Notes: a model not told the origin generated them from the sequence alone. A DNA stretch of 64,000 nucleotides from Peptoniphilus equinus (GCF_027921445.1 NZ_CP115667.1:1550001-1614000); one strand, 5' to 3'. Positions 29,169 to 38,088 are shown, counted from the first letter of the stretch. A program made the numbers and translations.

Positions 29169-29942
29169 TCACTTAATAAAATCGTCCACTGCTTTCACAG
29201 TGATGCCGGCATCTTCCAAACCTTTTCGAATTTGTTTGACGAACTCAATAGCTTCCGGATTGTCGCCATGTACACAGATAGAATCGGCTTTAATATCAAT
29301 TTCCGTACCATCTACCGCAGTCACTTTGCCTTCTTTGATCATTTTAATGACACGTGGCAGTGCTTCTTTAGGATCTTTGACAAAGGCGCCGGGGAGTTTG
29401 CGGTTGACCAATGTGCCGTCGGCGTTGTAACCTCTGTCGGCAAAGACCTCTTCACTGACACGAAGGCCTCGAGCCTTAGCTTCTTTGGCAATGAGACTGC
29501 CGCTTAAGACCATGAGAATAATGGACTTGTCAAAGGCTTCAATGCCGTCGATGATACCGGCTGCCAGCTCAGGATCATTGCAAGCTTTGTTATAAAACCC
29601 ACCATGTAGCTTCATGTGCTGAAGTTTGACCCCATGTGCGTCACAAAAGGCTTTCAGTGCACCGGTTTGATAGAGCATATAGTTTTTTGCTTCGTCCCGT
29701 GTGATGGTCATAGCCCGTCTGCCGAAGCCAAGAAGGTCCGGATATCCGGGATGAGAACCCACACGCACACCGTGTGCCTTGGCAAGGGCCACAGTCTTGT
29801 CCATAATCATCGCATCGCCTGCGTGCCAACCGCAAGCCAGATTGATGCTGGTGACGTGTTTGACGATTTCTTCGTCCATGCCCATGGTGTAGGATCCGAA
29901 TCCCTCACCAATGTCGCTGTTTAAATCTACAAAATACTCCAT
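29169..29942 (-). CDS. pxpA: 5-oxoprolinase subunit A (LamB/YcsF family)
   Basis: A 257-residue PxpA. The first residues carry the diagnostic DLNSDIGEGFGSYTMG, then INLACGWHAGD and GVRVGSHPGYPDLLGFGRR, all signatures of the LamB/YcsF family. Late SICVHGDNPEA is also conserved. PxpA supplies the substrate-binding subunit of the PxpABC 5-oxoprolinase. ATG 29942 is preceded by AAGGAGG. It is the first gene of the operon and has a near-consensus promoter 40-70 bp upstream. Confidence 0.96.
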   Translation of the reverse strand: MEYFVDLNSDIGEGFGSYTMGMDEEIVKHVTSINLACGWHAGDAMIMDKTVALAKAHGVRVGSHPGYPDLLGFGRRAMTITRDEAKNYMLYQTGALKAFCDAHGVKLQHMKLHGGFYNKACNDPELAAGIIDGIEAFDKSIILMVLSGSLIAKEAKARGLRVSEEVFADRGYNADGTLVNRKLPGAFVKDPKEALPRVIKMIKEGKVTAVDGTEIDIKADSICVHGDNPEAIEFVKQIRKGLEDAGITVKAVDDFIK

Positions 29943-29981
29943 AGAAACCTCCTTAAAGTTTTTTTGCAATCGTTTGACTCT

Positions 29982-30010
29982 ATTGTATTGAATCGTGAAT
30001 ATAGTGTCAA
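29982..30010 (-). promoter_or_regulatory. Promoter of the 5-oxoprolinase operon
   Basis: On the minus strand a perfect TTGACA (30010-30005), 17-base spacer, then TACAAT (29987-29982). It lies 40 bp before pxpA. The same -35/-10 pair is seen before tRNA-Arg in this window. Confidence 0.85.
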
Positions 30011-30229
30011 TGTATGCTATTATACCCTTTTAAACTTCCACAATACGAAACGCCCGTAAGCCTTGCCTTTGCTCGTCTTGGGATGTTTTCCATACTGTGG
30101 AACAAAAAAATATTTTTAGTGAACAGTTCCTGCTGTGAGCTGACGGGTTCAAAACAAAAAGCCGCCCACTTAAATCGTTTATCTCTTAGCATTAAGCTGC
30201 TATACATCAACGCTTAGCTTCCGGTGAAG

Positions 30230-30691
30230 TTAGTTGCTACCTATAAGTGCTTTATGATAAATGTAGTCGGTCCCGTGAAGATGACTTTCAATGGAGTATA
30301 CAAAGTGATAGTCCATCTTCCCATAGAGGCCTTGATGCTGCGTTAAAATATAGACCTCATGCCAACCTTCCTGTATCGCCTGAGCTTCTAAAAAAGTCAC
30401 GATACGCCGAGACCAACCGTCGCCGCGATACGCCGGATCGACATACACGAAGGCAATCCACGGTGTAAAGTCTGCAACTTTTTGATAATCCTGTTCCACG
30501 AGAGCGCCAAACCCTGCAATATGATGTCGATCCATGAGAAAGAAGAGCTTAGCTCGCTGCCCGAAGGTTGCATAAAAAGTGTCTTCGGTAAGCTGTCGAT
30601 GCATAAATCGCCCGGCGTTCCACTCCACGCCACGAAGATACGCCAAGAGCGCTGTCTGATTGTCCGCGTCATTATAATTTACAAATGTCAT
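30230..30691 (-). CDS. GNAT-family N-acetyltransferase
   Basis: A 153-residue soluble protein of the GNAT fold. The middle part has WIAFVYVDPAYRGDGWSRRIVTF, which matches the beta4-helix3 acetyl-CoA pyrophosphate loop (R-x-x-G-x-G/S-x-R), followed by the usual helix and EVYILTQHQGLYGKMDYHF. The acceptor substrate is unknown. I use ATG 30691, six bases after GAAGG; an ATG two codons earlier is too close to that site. It stands alone, convergent with nothing and 30 bp upstream of a short gene-free stretch. Confidence 0.8.
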   Translation of the reverse strand: MTFVNYNDADNQTALLAYLRGVEWNAGRFMHRQLTEDTFYATFGQRAKLFFLMDRHHIAGFGALVEQDYQKVADFTPWIAFVYVDPAYRGDGWSRRIVTFLEAQAIQEGWHEVYILTQHQGLYGKMDYHFVYSIESHLHGTDYIYHKALIGSN

Positions 30692-30850
30692 AGTCATCCT
30701 TCTTTCACGTTGAATTAGTTTACCTACCCGTGCGCCAATAATTCTTTATTGATCGGATAGGCTTTACAATACAAAGTTGCCTCACGTCTCAACGGATCGT
30801 CATCACTGTACACCTGCTTATCTGACGTGAACACCGGTGTGAGACAATAT

Positions 30851-30879
30851 AAAAAGAGCAGCGCCTCAGCTGCTCTTTT
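30851..30879 (-). terminator. Intrinsic terminator after PFOR
   Basis: An 11-bp perfect stem (AAAAGAGCAGC / GCTGCTCTTTT) with six-base loop, 8 bp after the PFOR stop on the minus strand. Confidence 0.9.
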
Positions 30880-30886
30880 GTTCGTT

Positions 30887-33800
30887 TTATTTATCTTCCG
30901 CCGCCAACTTCTTGTAGCGTTCATAGCGGAACTTGGAATCTTCTTCCGCCATGTTATAAAGTTCTTCGGCAATCTCAGGGAAGGTCTTCTTCAATGAGGT
31001 ATAACGCACTTCAGAATCGAGGAATTCTTGGAAGGACCCCGTCGGCTCTTTGGAATCGAGACTGAACGGATTCTTGCCTTCTTCCGCCAAGCGAGGATTG
31101 TAACGATAGAGGTGCCAGTATCCGGCTTCCACTGCCCGTTTTTCCTGAGCGACACTCTTGCCCATACCTTTGAGCAGACCGTGGTTGATACATGGTGCGT
31201 AGCAGATGACAATGGATGGACCGTCATAGCTTTCCGCTTCATGAATGGCCTTTAAAAGTTGATTCATGTCGGCACCCATGGCAACTTGTGCCACATAGAC
31301 GTAACCATAGGTCATCAACATCGCACCAAGGTCTTTCTTACGCACCCGCTTGCCGCCGGCAGCAAATTTTGCCACAGCTGCACGTGGGGTGGACTTGGAA
31401 GATTGACCGCCGGTGTTGGAATAAACCTCCGTATCAAAGACCAGAATGTTAAAGTCTTCACCGCTTGCCATGGTGTGATCCAGACCGCCGTAACCGATAT
31501 CATACGCCCATCCGTCGCCGCCGAAGCTCCAAATGCTCTGTTTCACCAGATAGTCTTTCAGCTTGGCAATTTCTTTGAGGTTCATATCGTCAGACCCTTC
31601 AACCATCGCAACGATGTCTTTTTCCAAGCGGCGTGTGACCTTAGGATCTTTCATATTGTCGATCCATTCTTTGAAGATGTCCACGTTGCCTTTGTCCTGC
31701 ATATAGTCTTCCATATATTTCTTAATGGAATTGCGAAGTTTCTTCACTGCAAGGGCCATACCATAACCGTATTCCGCATTGTCTTCAAAGAGTGAGGACG
31801 CCCAAGCCGGACCGTGACCGAACTTGTTCTTGCAGAAGACGCTGGTCGGATATGAACCGCCCCAGATCGAGGAACAGCCGGAAGCGTTGGCGATAAGCAT
31901 ACGATCTCCGAAAAGCTGTGTCACCAATGTTGCATACGGTGTTTCACCACATCCGGCACAGGCGCCGTGGAACTCGAGAAGCGGCTGTTTGAATTGAGAG
32001 CCTTTGACAGTGGTGTCGGCCATCAAATCTTCTTTCGGTTCGACAGTCATGGCGAATTCCCAGTTGTCCGTCTGATCCATTTCATCGCCAAGCGGCTGCA
32101 TGACCAGCGCTTTGTTTTTGGCAGGACATACATCGGCACAGTTGCCGCATCCGGTACAGTCGAGCACGGACATTTGAATTCTATATTGCAAGCCTTCCAG
32201 ACCTTTGCCTTTGGCATCCAAGGTTTCGAAGCTTTCAGGTTTGTTCGCCACTTCGTCGTCATTTAAAAGGAATGGACGAATGACGGCGTGTGGACAGACG
32301 TAAGAGCATTGATTACATTGAATACAGTTTTCAATGTACCAGTGCGGTACGTCCACAGCAACGCCCCGTTTTTCATAGCGGGATGTACCGCTCGGCATAG
32401 AACCTTCTTCCACGCCCACAAACGCAGAAACCGGTGTGGCATCGCCTTTTTGCGCATTGAGCGGAATGAGAATCTTTTCAACGTATTCCGGTACGTCACG
32501 AACTTCCGTGTGATCTTCGCCTTCACACCAGGACGCATCCAGATTGATCCGTTTGAGTTCTTCAATCCCCTTATCAACGGCGGCATAGTTCATGTTGACA
32601 ATCTTGTCGCCTTTCTTTCCGTAAGTGGCTTTGATAGACTCTTTGAGTTTGGTCACTGCCTCATCAATAGGGAGGACTTCCGCCAGTTTGAAGAAAGCGG
32701 ACTGCATAATCATATTTGTCCGTGAGCCCAATCCAATTTCTGCGGCAATGCCGGTGGCATTGATGGTATAAAACTCAATGTGTTTTTCCACCAAGGTCTT
32801 TTTCATCTCAAGAGGCAGGTTGTCTTTGAGCTCATCTTCCGACCAGATTGTGTTCAGGAGGAATTTACCGCCATCTTTAATGCCTTCCAGCAAATCGTAT
32901 TGATGAACGTAAGATTGCTTTGAACAAGAGATGAAGTCCGGTTGGGTGATCAGATAGGTGGATTTAATCGGTGTCGAGCCGAAACGCAAATGGGAGATGG
33001 TAACGCCGCCGGATTTTTTCGAATCGTAGGCAAAGTAAGCTTGTGCATACATATCAGTGCCGTCGCCGATGATTTTAATGGCGCTCTTGTTGGCACCGAC
33101 TGTCCCGTCAGAACCGAAGCCCCAGAATTTGCACTTGATCGTATCTTTCGGTTCGGTGTTGATGGTGTCGTTTACAGGAAGCGAGGTATGTGTCACATCG
33201 TCCACGATAGAGATGGTGAAGTTATTCTTCGGCTGAGCTTGCGCCAAGTTGTCGTAGACGCTCTTAATGTGAGACGGTGTGGTGTTCTTGGAGGCAAGAC
33301 CGAAGCGGCCACCCACGATAGTCGGTGCGTCGCTCTCTTCACTAAAGGCACTGAGCACATCCAAATGGAGCGGTTCAAACGGTGCGCCTTTTTCCTTGGT
33401 GCGATCCAAAACGGCAATGGCTTTAACCGACGGCGGAATCACATCAAGCAGGTGTTTTTTAGAGAATGGACGGTAGAGACGCACTTTGACAAATCCGACT
33501 TTTTCGCCGTGATCATTCAAATAGTCCACCGTTTCTTCAATGGTTTCGTTCACGGACCCCATGGAAATGATAATGCGCTCGGCATCCGGTGCACCGTAAT
33601 AGTCGAATGGCTTATAGTGACGTCCGGTGAGCTTGCCTATTTCGTCCATGTAGTGAACATAGGTATCCACCACATCTATGTACTGTTGGTTGGTGCTTTC
33701 TGCGGCTTGGAAATACACATCGGAGTTTTGTGCCGTACCCTTGGTGTATGGACGATTCGGATTCATGGCCTTCATACGAAAAGCTTGAATGGCATCAAAA

Positions 33801-34384
33801 TCTACCAATTTTTTGTAGTCGTCATAGTCGATAACTTCCACTTTTTGAATCTCATGAGAGGTACGGAAACCGTCGAAGAAGTGGAGCGCCGGGATGCGGG
33901 ATTTGATAGCTGACAAGTGAGCTACCGCCCCTAAGTCAATAATTTCCTGTACGGATGATGAGGCAATCATGGTAAAACCGGTTTGACGGGTAGCCATGAC
34001 ATCCTGATGATCGCCGAAGATGGAAAGGGCATGAGTGGACAGCGCCCGTGCCGCAACGTGAAGTACTCCCGGCAGAAGTTCACCGCTCATCTTGTACATA
34101 TTCGGAATCATCAACAGCAGACCTTGTGATGATGTGAAGGATGTAGCGAGGACACCGGCAGACAGTGCGCCGTGCATCGCCCCTGCAGCGCCTGCTTCAG
34201 ATTGCAGCTCGGATACCTGCACCTGTTCCCCAAAGATGTTTTCTTTGCCGTTGGCAGCCCAGGCATCAATGAGTTCCGACATATCACTGGATGGTGTGAT
34301 GGGATAGATGGGAGCAACTTCTGAGAAGGCATAGGCGACATATGCCGCTGCCGTGTTCCCATTCATCGTTTTCATGTGTTTCAT
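30887..34384 (-). CDS. nifJ: Pyruvate:ferredoxin (flavodoxin) oxidoreductase
   Basis: A 1165-residue single-chain PFOR that converts pyruvate and CoA to acetyl-CoA, CO2 and reduced ferredoxin, a central step of anaerobic fermentation. Domains in order: pyruvate-binding domain (starts NGNTAAAYVAYAFSEV), transketolase-like domain II, a gamma domain, a ferredoxin-like insert with two 4Fe-4S motifs (CIQCNQCSYVCP and CTGCGNCADVCP, about residues 690-760), then the thiamine diphosphate domain with GACAGCGETPY and GGDGWAYDIGYGG plus NTGGQSSKSTP. AGGAGG stands four bases before ATG 34384. It is monocistronic with promoter and terminator. An alternative symbol is pfo or por. Confidence 0.97.
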   Translation of the reverse strand: MKHMKTMNGNTAAAYVAYAFSEVAPIYPITPSSDMSELIDAWAANGKENIFGEQVQVSELQSEAGAAGAMHGALSAGVLATSFTSSQGLLLMIPNMYKMSGELLPGVLHVAARALSTHALSIFGDHQDVMATRQTGFTMIASSSVQEIIDLGAVAHLSAIKSRIPALHFFDGFRTSHEIQKVEVIDYDDYKKLVDFDAIQAFRMKAMNPNRPYTKGTAQNSDVYFQAAESTNQQYIDVVDTYVHYMDEIGKLTGRHYKPFDYYGAPDAERIIISMGSVNETIEETVDYLNDHGEKVGFVKVRLYRPFSKKHLLDVIPPSVKAIAVLDRTKEKGAPFEPLHLDVLSAFSEESDAPTIVGGRFGLASKNTTPSHIKSVYDNLAQAQPKNNFTISIVDDVTHTSLPVNDTINTEPKDTIKCKFWGFGSDGTVGANKSAIKIIGDGTDMYAQAYFAYDSKKSGGVTISHLRFGSTPIKSTYLITQPDFISCSKQSYVHQYDLLEGIKDGGKFLLNTIWSEDELKDNLPLEMKKTLVEKHIEFYTINATGIAAEIGLGSRTNMIMQSAFFKLAEVLPIDEAVTKLKESIKATYGKKGDKIVNMNYAAVDKGIEELKRINLDASWCEGEDHTEVRDVPEYVEKILIPLNAQKGDATPVSAFVGVEEGSMPSGTSRYEKRGVAVDVPHWYIENCIQCNQCSYVCPHAVIRPFLLNDDEVANKPESFETLDAKGKGLEGLQYRIQMSVLDCTGCGNCADVCPAKNKALVMQPLGDEMDQTDNWEFAMTVEPKEDLMADTTVKGSQFKQPLLEFHGACAGCGETPYATLVTQLFGDRMLIANASGCSSIWGGSYPTSVFCKNKFGHGPAWASSLFEDNAEYGYGMALAVKKLRNSIKKYMEDYMQDKGNVDIFKEWIDNMKDPKVTRRLEKDIVAMVEGSDDMNLKEIAKLKDYLVKQSIWSFGGDGWAYDIGYGGLDHTMASGEDFNILVFDTEVYSNTGGQSSKSTPRAAVAKFAAGGKRVRKKDLGAMLMTYGYVYVAQVAMGADMNQLLKAIHEAESYDGPSIVICYAPCINHGLLKGMGKSVAQEKRAVEAGYWHLYRYNPRLAEEGKNPFSLDSKEPTGSFQEFLDSEVRYTSLKKTFPEIAEELYNMAEEDSKFRYERYKKLAAEDK

Positions 34385-34420
34385 ATTTCCTCCTCTAATT
34401 CATTGCTTAACTTCATTTTT

Positions 34421-34449
34421 ATTGTATCTCTATTGTTCTTTCATGGCAA
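34421..34449 (-). promoter_or_regulatory. Promoter of PFOR
   Basis: On the minus strand TTGCCA (34449-34444), 17-base spacer, TACAAT (34426-34421), about 37 bp before the start codon. Confidence 0.75.
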
Positions 34450-34545
34450 TAAGTTACAGGTAGAATGTTCCCACTATACCCTTGCAATGCTCTAAGTAGT
34501 TGGTAAATCTTATCAGGAAAACGCTTCTCTAAATTCGAAACGGCG

Positions 34546-35202
34546 TCACGCCAACGCCGCTTGAAGCGCCGCCATCATCGCCGCCGTGGGATCGATAACA
34601 TGGAGCGTTGTCAGCCTTGCCATGTCCTCTGCGACGGCATGAAAATGCGTGCAACCTAACACAATAGCCTGAGGCTGAGGCGCCAAACCTTCGATGTATT
34701 GGATCAGACCCCTAAGATTATTTTGTGTGAACGCATCCTGCCTTCTTTCAATGGCATTGACAAGAGGCATAATGCCAAGGCTTATCACAGACTCCGGTCT
34801 CAGCCGCTCGCTCATTCTACGGTCAAGTGCATAGGCTGAAAACCCGTTTGCCGCCATGATAAAGAGCCGGCGTTCCGCGATGCTGTCATAGACTTCAAGG
34901 GGCGTAATGACAGGAAGACCCGCCTCGTCGGCAACGTCCTTATAATCGACACTCAGACTGAGTGAATTGCAGTAGATAAACACCGCCGAAGCGCCTTTGA
35001 CTTTCGCATCCTTGACGATAGATCGAAAGCCGGCGTTTAATTCATCTTTCGAAAAATACTGCATAGCAGTCTGCTCGTCCGGGGTTTTGGAAAATGGATA
35101 CGCCACCGTTGTATAACCTGCCTCTTCAAGTAACGCAACTCCCATGTTGGTGTCTCCCAGGGTGCCTGCCACAACAGCAACAGGTTGATGTAGTGTGCTC
35201 AT
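34546..35202 (-). CDS. Aspartate/glutamate racemase-family protein
   Basis: A 218-residue protein of the Asp/Glu racemase superfamily. The two catalytic cysteines are in place: C78 in FIYCNSLS and C184 in VLGCTHFH, the latter being the classical LGCTHF motif. The N-terminal acid/serine motif differs from MurI (TLGDTNMG instead of DSGxGG), so I do not call it murI. A D-amino-acid or related racemase role is likely. The start is ATG 35202 after AAAGGAGA. Activity on glutamate would connect it to the D-glutamate cyclase and 5-oxoprolinase genes about 5 kb away, but this is speculative. Confidence 0.8.
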   Translation of the reverse strand: MSTLHQPVAVVAGTLGDTNMGVALLEEAGYTTVAYPFSKTPDEQTAMQYFSKDELNAGFRSIVKDAKVKGASAVFIYCNSLSLSVDYKDVADEAGLPVITPLEVYDSIAERRLFIMAANGFSAYALDRRMSERLRPESVISLGIMPLVNAIERRQDAFTQNNLRGLIQYIEGLAPQPQAIVLGCTHFHAVAEDMARLTTLHVIDPTAAMMAALQAALA

Positions 35203-35467
35203 ATGCGTCTCCTTTCATGCGCCGATCCTCCCGACGCCAAGCTTTCAAATGCGTGGTACCGGAGACGCTCGCGACAAGGTCGGCCAGTAGTCGCAAGCCT
35301 CTTCCTCTTTGTGAGCACTCGGATACGTGTACGGCCGCCTCGCGTGTCACACGAATTATCGTTATAATAGTAGATAAGGGGACCCGCCATATCTCACACG
35401 TCACTGCACTTGTTACTTCAATTTTAAACCTTGCCTTAAGAAAGGGCAAACTCTCTGAGGAGGTACT

Positions 35468-35779
35468 ATGACCCAACTACATGATATCGTAAGAAAACTG
35501 CGCTATTTAGACGAGGCCGACCTGTCACTGGTAGAGACCCTCGTAAGCCGCCTGTGGGAAGACTACGCCGAGACTCATCTCTCAGACTCCCGGACGCCAC
35601 AGCCCGAGACGACATCGCCCCTGAGCTCCCCTTCGCCTGAAATTTCTCCCAATGCTGCGTCTGAAGACATTGCCCACACCCGCGAAGTCCCACACCTTCC
35701 TGATGCCGCCACGTACTACGAGTCGCTTTCCGAAGAAGAGAAGCTGGAGCTCTTACCCTGGCACCGCCGTGACCTCTAA
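35468..35779 (+). CDS. Small acidic, proline-rich protein of unknown function
   Basis: A 103-residue protein I do not recognise. The first ~35 residues look helical (IVRKLRYLDEADLSLVETLV), the middle (~40-75) is disordered with many Pro, Ser, Thr and Glu, and the end has another acidic helix (YYESLSEEEKLELL) and a basic tail. There is no membrane segment or signal. A strong GAGGAGG lies four bases before the ATG, and a TATAAT at 35363-35368 may be its -10 box. It stands alone between genes of the opposite strand. Confidence 0.65.
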   Translation: MTQLHDIVRKLRYLDEADLSLVETLVSRLWEDYAETHLSDSRTPQPETTSPLSSPSPEISPNAASEDIAHTREVPHLPDAATYYESLSEEEKLELLPWHRRDL

Positions 35780-35969
35780 CTCCTATCGTCTCACGTCACC
35801 GAAACTTTACACAATCTACATCAAGACTTTACCTTGCTTTGTTAGTCTGAACTCAGCTAAGGAAAGCTCTCGGGGCGTCTCTAGCGACGCCGCTTATGCT
35901 CTGACGGCGTAAGACCAAGCGCCCTCCCGGCAACTTAACACAATGTTACCATTCTTTTTCATACACCTC

Positions 35970-35999
35970 AAAGGACGGCTGTTTAAACAGCCGTCCTTT
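35970..35999. terminator. Perfect 30-bp palindrome, possible weak terminator
   Basis: AAAGGACGGCTG-TTTAAA-CAGCCGTCCTTT: 12-bp arms, and the centre TTTAAA is self-complementary. It lies 11 bp after the GH73 gene stop and faces the 103-residue gene. There is no long T run, so termination would be weak. Confidence 0.5.
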
Positions 36000-36010
36000 A
36001 AGGTCTCCTA

Positions 36011-36571
36011 TTAAAATTGAGGTTCATCCAACGCGTCAAGATCGTAGCGTTCAATAATGCTGATAACCTTATCGGCATAGTTGGGATCCGTCGCATAACC
36101 TGCCTGTTGAATGGCGCGAGCCGCCTCGACATAATTCGCCGCATCCTTCACCTGACTGTAGCGCCGCCCTCGAGTCAAAAGAGTTGCATAGTGTTCAAAG
36201 GATGCCCACTTCGAATCATAGCTTCGAAACTTCGCCACAATCTGCTCAGGAGAAGTGCCCTCGTACTCTTGCGTCGCATACTCAACGTAAGGTGCGTCTT
36301 TTGTGCTTTTGATGCCGAAGTAATTATTGGCGGCTCGGCTGAGTTCACTCTGTCCATAGTTGGACTCCAATGCCGACTGAGCCAAGGTCACCGAGGGAAA
36401 AAGGCCGTAATCTCTCGCCACCTTCTGAGCCAAATGCTGTGTGGCCGCCAAATACTCCGTCTTGGGATCGGAAGCCGGCTCCCTCCCTGCCACCGCCATA
36501 AAAAGTATGAGAATAAACAGCAGTGCTGAAAACATAAAAAATACGTTACTGGTTCGTCGCGATCGTCTCAA
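36011..36571 (-). CDS. Exported glucosaminidase (GH73) family hydrolase
   Basis: A 186-residue wall hydrolase. A basic N-terminus and a single hydrophobic helix (~10-28) act as signal or anchor. The rest is a GH73 domain: catalytic glutamate E69 in LAQSALESNYGQSELS, then NNYFGIKS, FRSYDSKWASFEHYATLL and the late AIQQAGYATDPNYADKV, all usual for N-acetylglucosaminidases. No separate wall-binding domain is present. It probably trims peptidoglycan during growth. It is a single gene, separated from its neighbours by a palindrome downstream and the tRNA promoter upstream. Confidence 0.9.
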   Translation of the reverse strand: MRRSRRTSNVFFMFSALLFILILFMAVAGREPASDPKTEYLAATQHLAQKVARDYGLFPSVTLAQSALESNYGQSELSRAANNYFGIKSTKDAPYVEYATQEYEGTSPEQIVAKFRSYDSKWASFEHYATLLTRGRRYSQVKDAANYVEAARAIQQAGYATDPNYADKVISIIERYDLDALDEPQF

Positions 36572-36638
36572 AGAATCCCTCCCGTGCTACTATTATAACC
36601 GCCGAACTCACCTGCAAATTTTAAAAAATATCAAAGAA

Positions 36639-36667
36639 TTGACAGACGTAGTCCCTTTGACTACAAT
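36639..36667 (+). promoter_or_regulatory. Promoter of tRNA-Arg
   Basis: Perfect TTGACA (36639-36644), 17-base spacer, TACAAT (36662-36667), with transcription expected to start about 10 bases before the mature tRNA. Confidence 0.9.
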
Positions 36668-36682
36668 GTAAACAATCCCTGC

Positions 36683-36759
36683 GCGCGTATAGCTCAGTAG
36701 GATAGAGCAGTGCTCTCCTAAAGCACGTGCCGGAGGTTCGATTCCTCTTACGCGCACCA
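36683..36759 (+). tRNA. tRNA-Arg (anticodon CCT)
   Basis: A complete cloverleaf: acceptor GCGCGTA/TACGCGC, D arm GCTC...GAGC, anticodon stem GTGCT/AGCAC around loop CTCCTAA (anticodon CCT, reading AGG), T arm GGAGG/CCTCT with loop TTCGATT, discriminator A and encoded CCA. It is followed at once by a terminator. Confidence 0.97.
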
Positions 36760-36790
36760 AAAAAACGACCCGTTCTCAGGTCGTTTTTTT
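36759..36790. terminator. Bidirectional terminator (tRNA-Arg and pyrC)
   Basis: Stem AAAAAACGACC / GGTCGTTTTTT with an eight-base loop and T runs on both strands; it ends the tRNA transcript and, 8 bp after its stop, pyrC on the minus strand. Confidence 0.92.
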
Positions 36791-36797
36791 ATTTGCC

Positions 36798-38048
36798 TTA
36801 TTTCCCTTGAAACTTGATCTCGCCGTCCACAAAGGTGTAGCGGACATTGCCTTTCAATTCGACGCCTTGATACGGTGTATTGTCGGATTTTGAATGGCTT
36901 TCGCCCACCGTACGTGGCAGCATATCGAAGATGGTGATATCAGCCGGCATCCCCACTTCGAGACTCCCGGCACGCAACTGATAGAGCGCAGCCGGGTTTG
37001 AGGTAAGCTTTCGCAAAAACTCCATAAGACTTAATGCTCCGGTATCCACCAAATGAACCAGACCTAAACTTAATGCCGTTTCCAAACCGATGATACCGCT
37101 CGGCGCTTTGACAAAGTCCTGAGCTTTCTCTTCCGCCGCATGAGGGGCGTGGTCCGTCGCGATACAGTCAATTGTCCCGTCGGCAAGACCCTCGACGATG
37201 GCACAGCGATCCGCTTCCGTGCGAAGCGGCGGATTCATCTTTGCCAACGTCCCTTGGCTGAGAACCAAATCTTCCGTGCTGGAAAAGTGATGTGGCGTGG
37301 CCTCGGCGTAGATGGACGCGCCCCGGCTTTTAAAATATCGCACCAAATCCACCGCACCTTTGGATGAGATATGCTGAATGACCACTTTGGCACCTGTATG
37401 ACAACATAAGACGCCGTCTCGTGCAACCAATACATCTTCCGCCACGCCCGGTGCGCCGCAGAGTCCGAGGGAGGCCGCTACGTCGCCTGCATTCACGCCG
37501 TTCTCCCGATTCAATGTCGGGTCTTCCTCATGAAAGGACACGGGGACATCAAGTGCCTTGGCCTTTTTTAAGCCGTCGTAGATAAGGGCGGTTTTGGTAT
37601 TGGGAATGCCGTCATCGCTAAAACCTACCACGCCGAGCTGCTTAAGAGCGTCCATATCGGTCAGCGATTCACTTTTAAATCCCTTGGTCAGTGCCGCGAC
37701 CGTGTAGATGTGAATAGGCATCGCCTTGGCGCGAGTGAGATAGTCCTCAACCACCTCGACATTATCCAAAATAGGTCGGGTGTTCGCCATGGTGACCACT
37801 GAGGTGTAACCCCCGGCAAGTGCCGCTGACGATCCGCTTGCAATATCTTCTTTGTGGGTTTGACCCGGGTCTCTAAAGTGGACATGGGTATCGATAAAGC
37901 CCGGGGCGGCAATAAGGCCCGTACCGTCCAGATCCCCCGGTGCATCCGTGGGTTCCAAAGAGGCAATGAGACCGTCTTTGATGGTGATGTCTGTGATGGC
38001 ATCCCAGTGTGTTTTCGGATTGACTACGCGAATGTTTTTAATAATCAT
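36798..38048 (-). CDS. pyrC: Dihydroorotase
   Basis: A 416-residue class I dihydroorotase, the third step of de novo pyrimidine synthesis. The metal site begins with H55 and H57 in GFIDTHVHFRDPGQTHKEDI (first 20 shown), where the PGQTHKED stretch is diagnostic for dihydroorotase. HISSKGAVDLVR and DHAPHAAEEK give the later ligands. The rest of the pyr operon is not next to it, so the gene stands apart here. The start ATG 38048 is preceded by GGAGCAAAGT. Confidence 0.95.
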   Translation of the reverse strand: MIIKNIRVVNPKTHWDAITDITIKDGLIASLEPTDAPGDLDGTGLIAAPGFIDTHVHFRDPGQTHKEDIASGSSAALAGGYTSVVTMANTRPILDNVEVVEDYLTRAKAMPIHIYTVAALTKGFKSESLTDMDALKQLGVVGFSDDGIPNTKTALIYDGLKKAKALDVPVSFHEEDPTLNRENGVNAGDVAASLGLCGAPGVAEDVLVARDGVLCCHTGAKVVIQHISSKGAVDLVRYFKSRGASIYAEATPHHFSSTEDLVLSQGTLAKMNPPLRTEADRCAIVEGLADGTIDCIATDHAPHAAEEKAQDFVKAPSGIIGLETALSLGLVHLVDTGALSLMEFLRKLTSNPAALYQLRAGSLEVGMPADITIFDMLPRTVGESHSKSDNTPYQGVELKGNVRYTFVDGEIKFQGK

Positions 38049-38060
38049 ACTTTGCTCCTA

Positions 38061-38084
38061 CAAAAAAACTCCCCGAAGGGAGTT
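38061..38084 (-). terminator. Intrinsic terminator after the AbgT gene
   Basis: On the minus strand AACTCCC-TTCG-GGGAGTT followed by seven T residues (counting the stem end); 5 bp after the AbgT stop and just before the pyrC start. Confidence 0.88.
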
Positions 38085-38088
38085 GGTG

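Noticed and set aside
30007-30217. 67-codon frames on both strands upstream of pxpA
   Set aside because: They mirror each other in an intergenic region containing the pxpA promoter and lack ribosome binding sites.
30724-30972. 82-codon minus-strand frame after PFOR
   Set aside because: It overlaps the end of PFOR in another frame and reads through the PFOR terminator.
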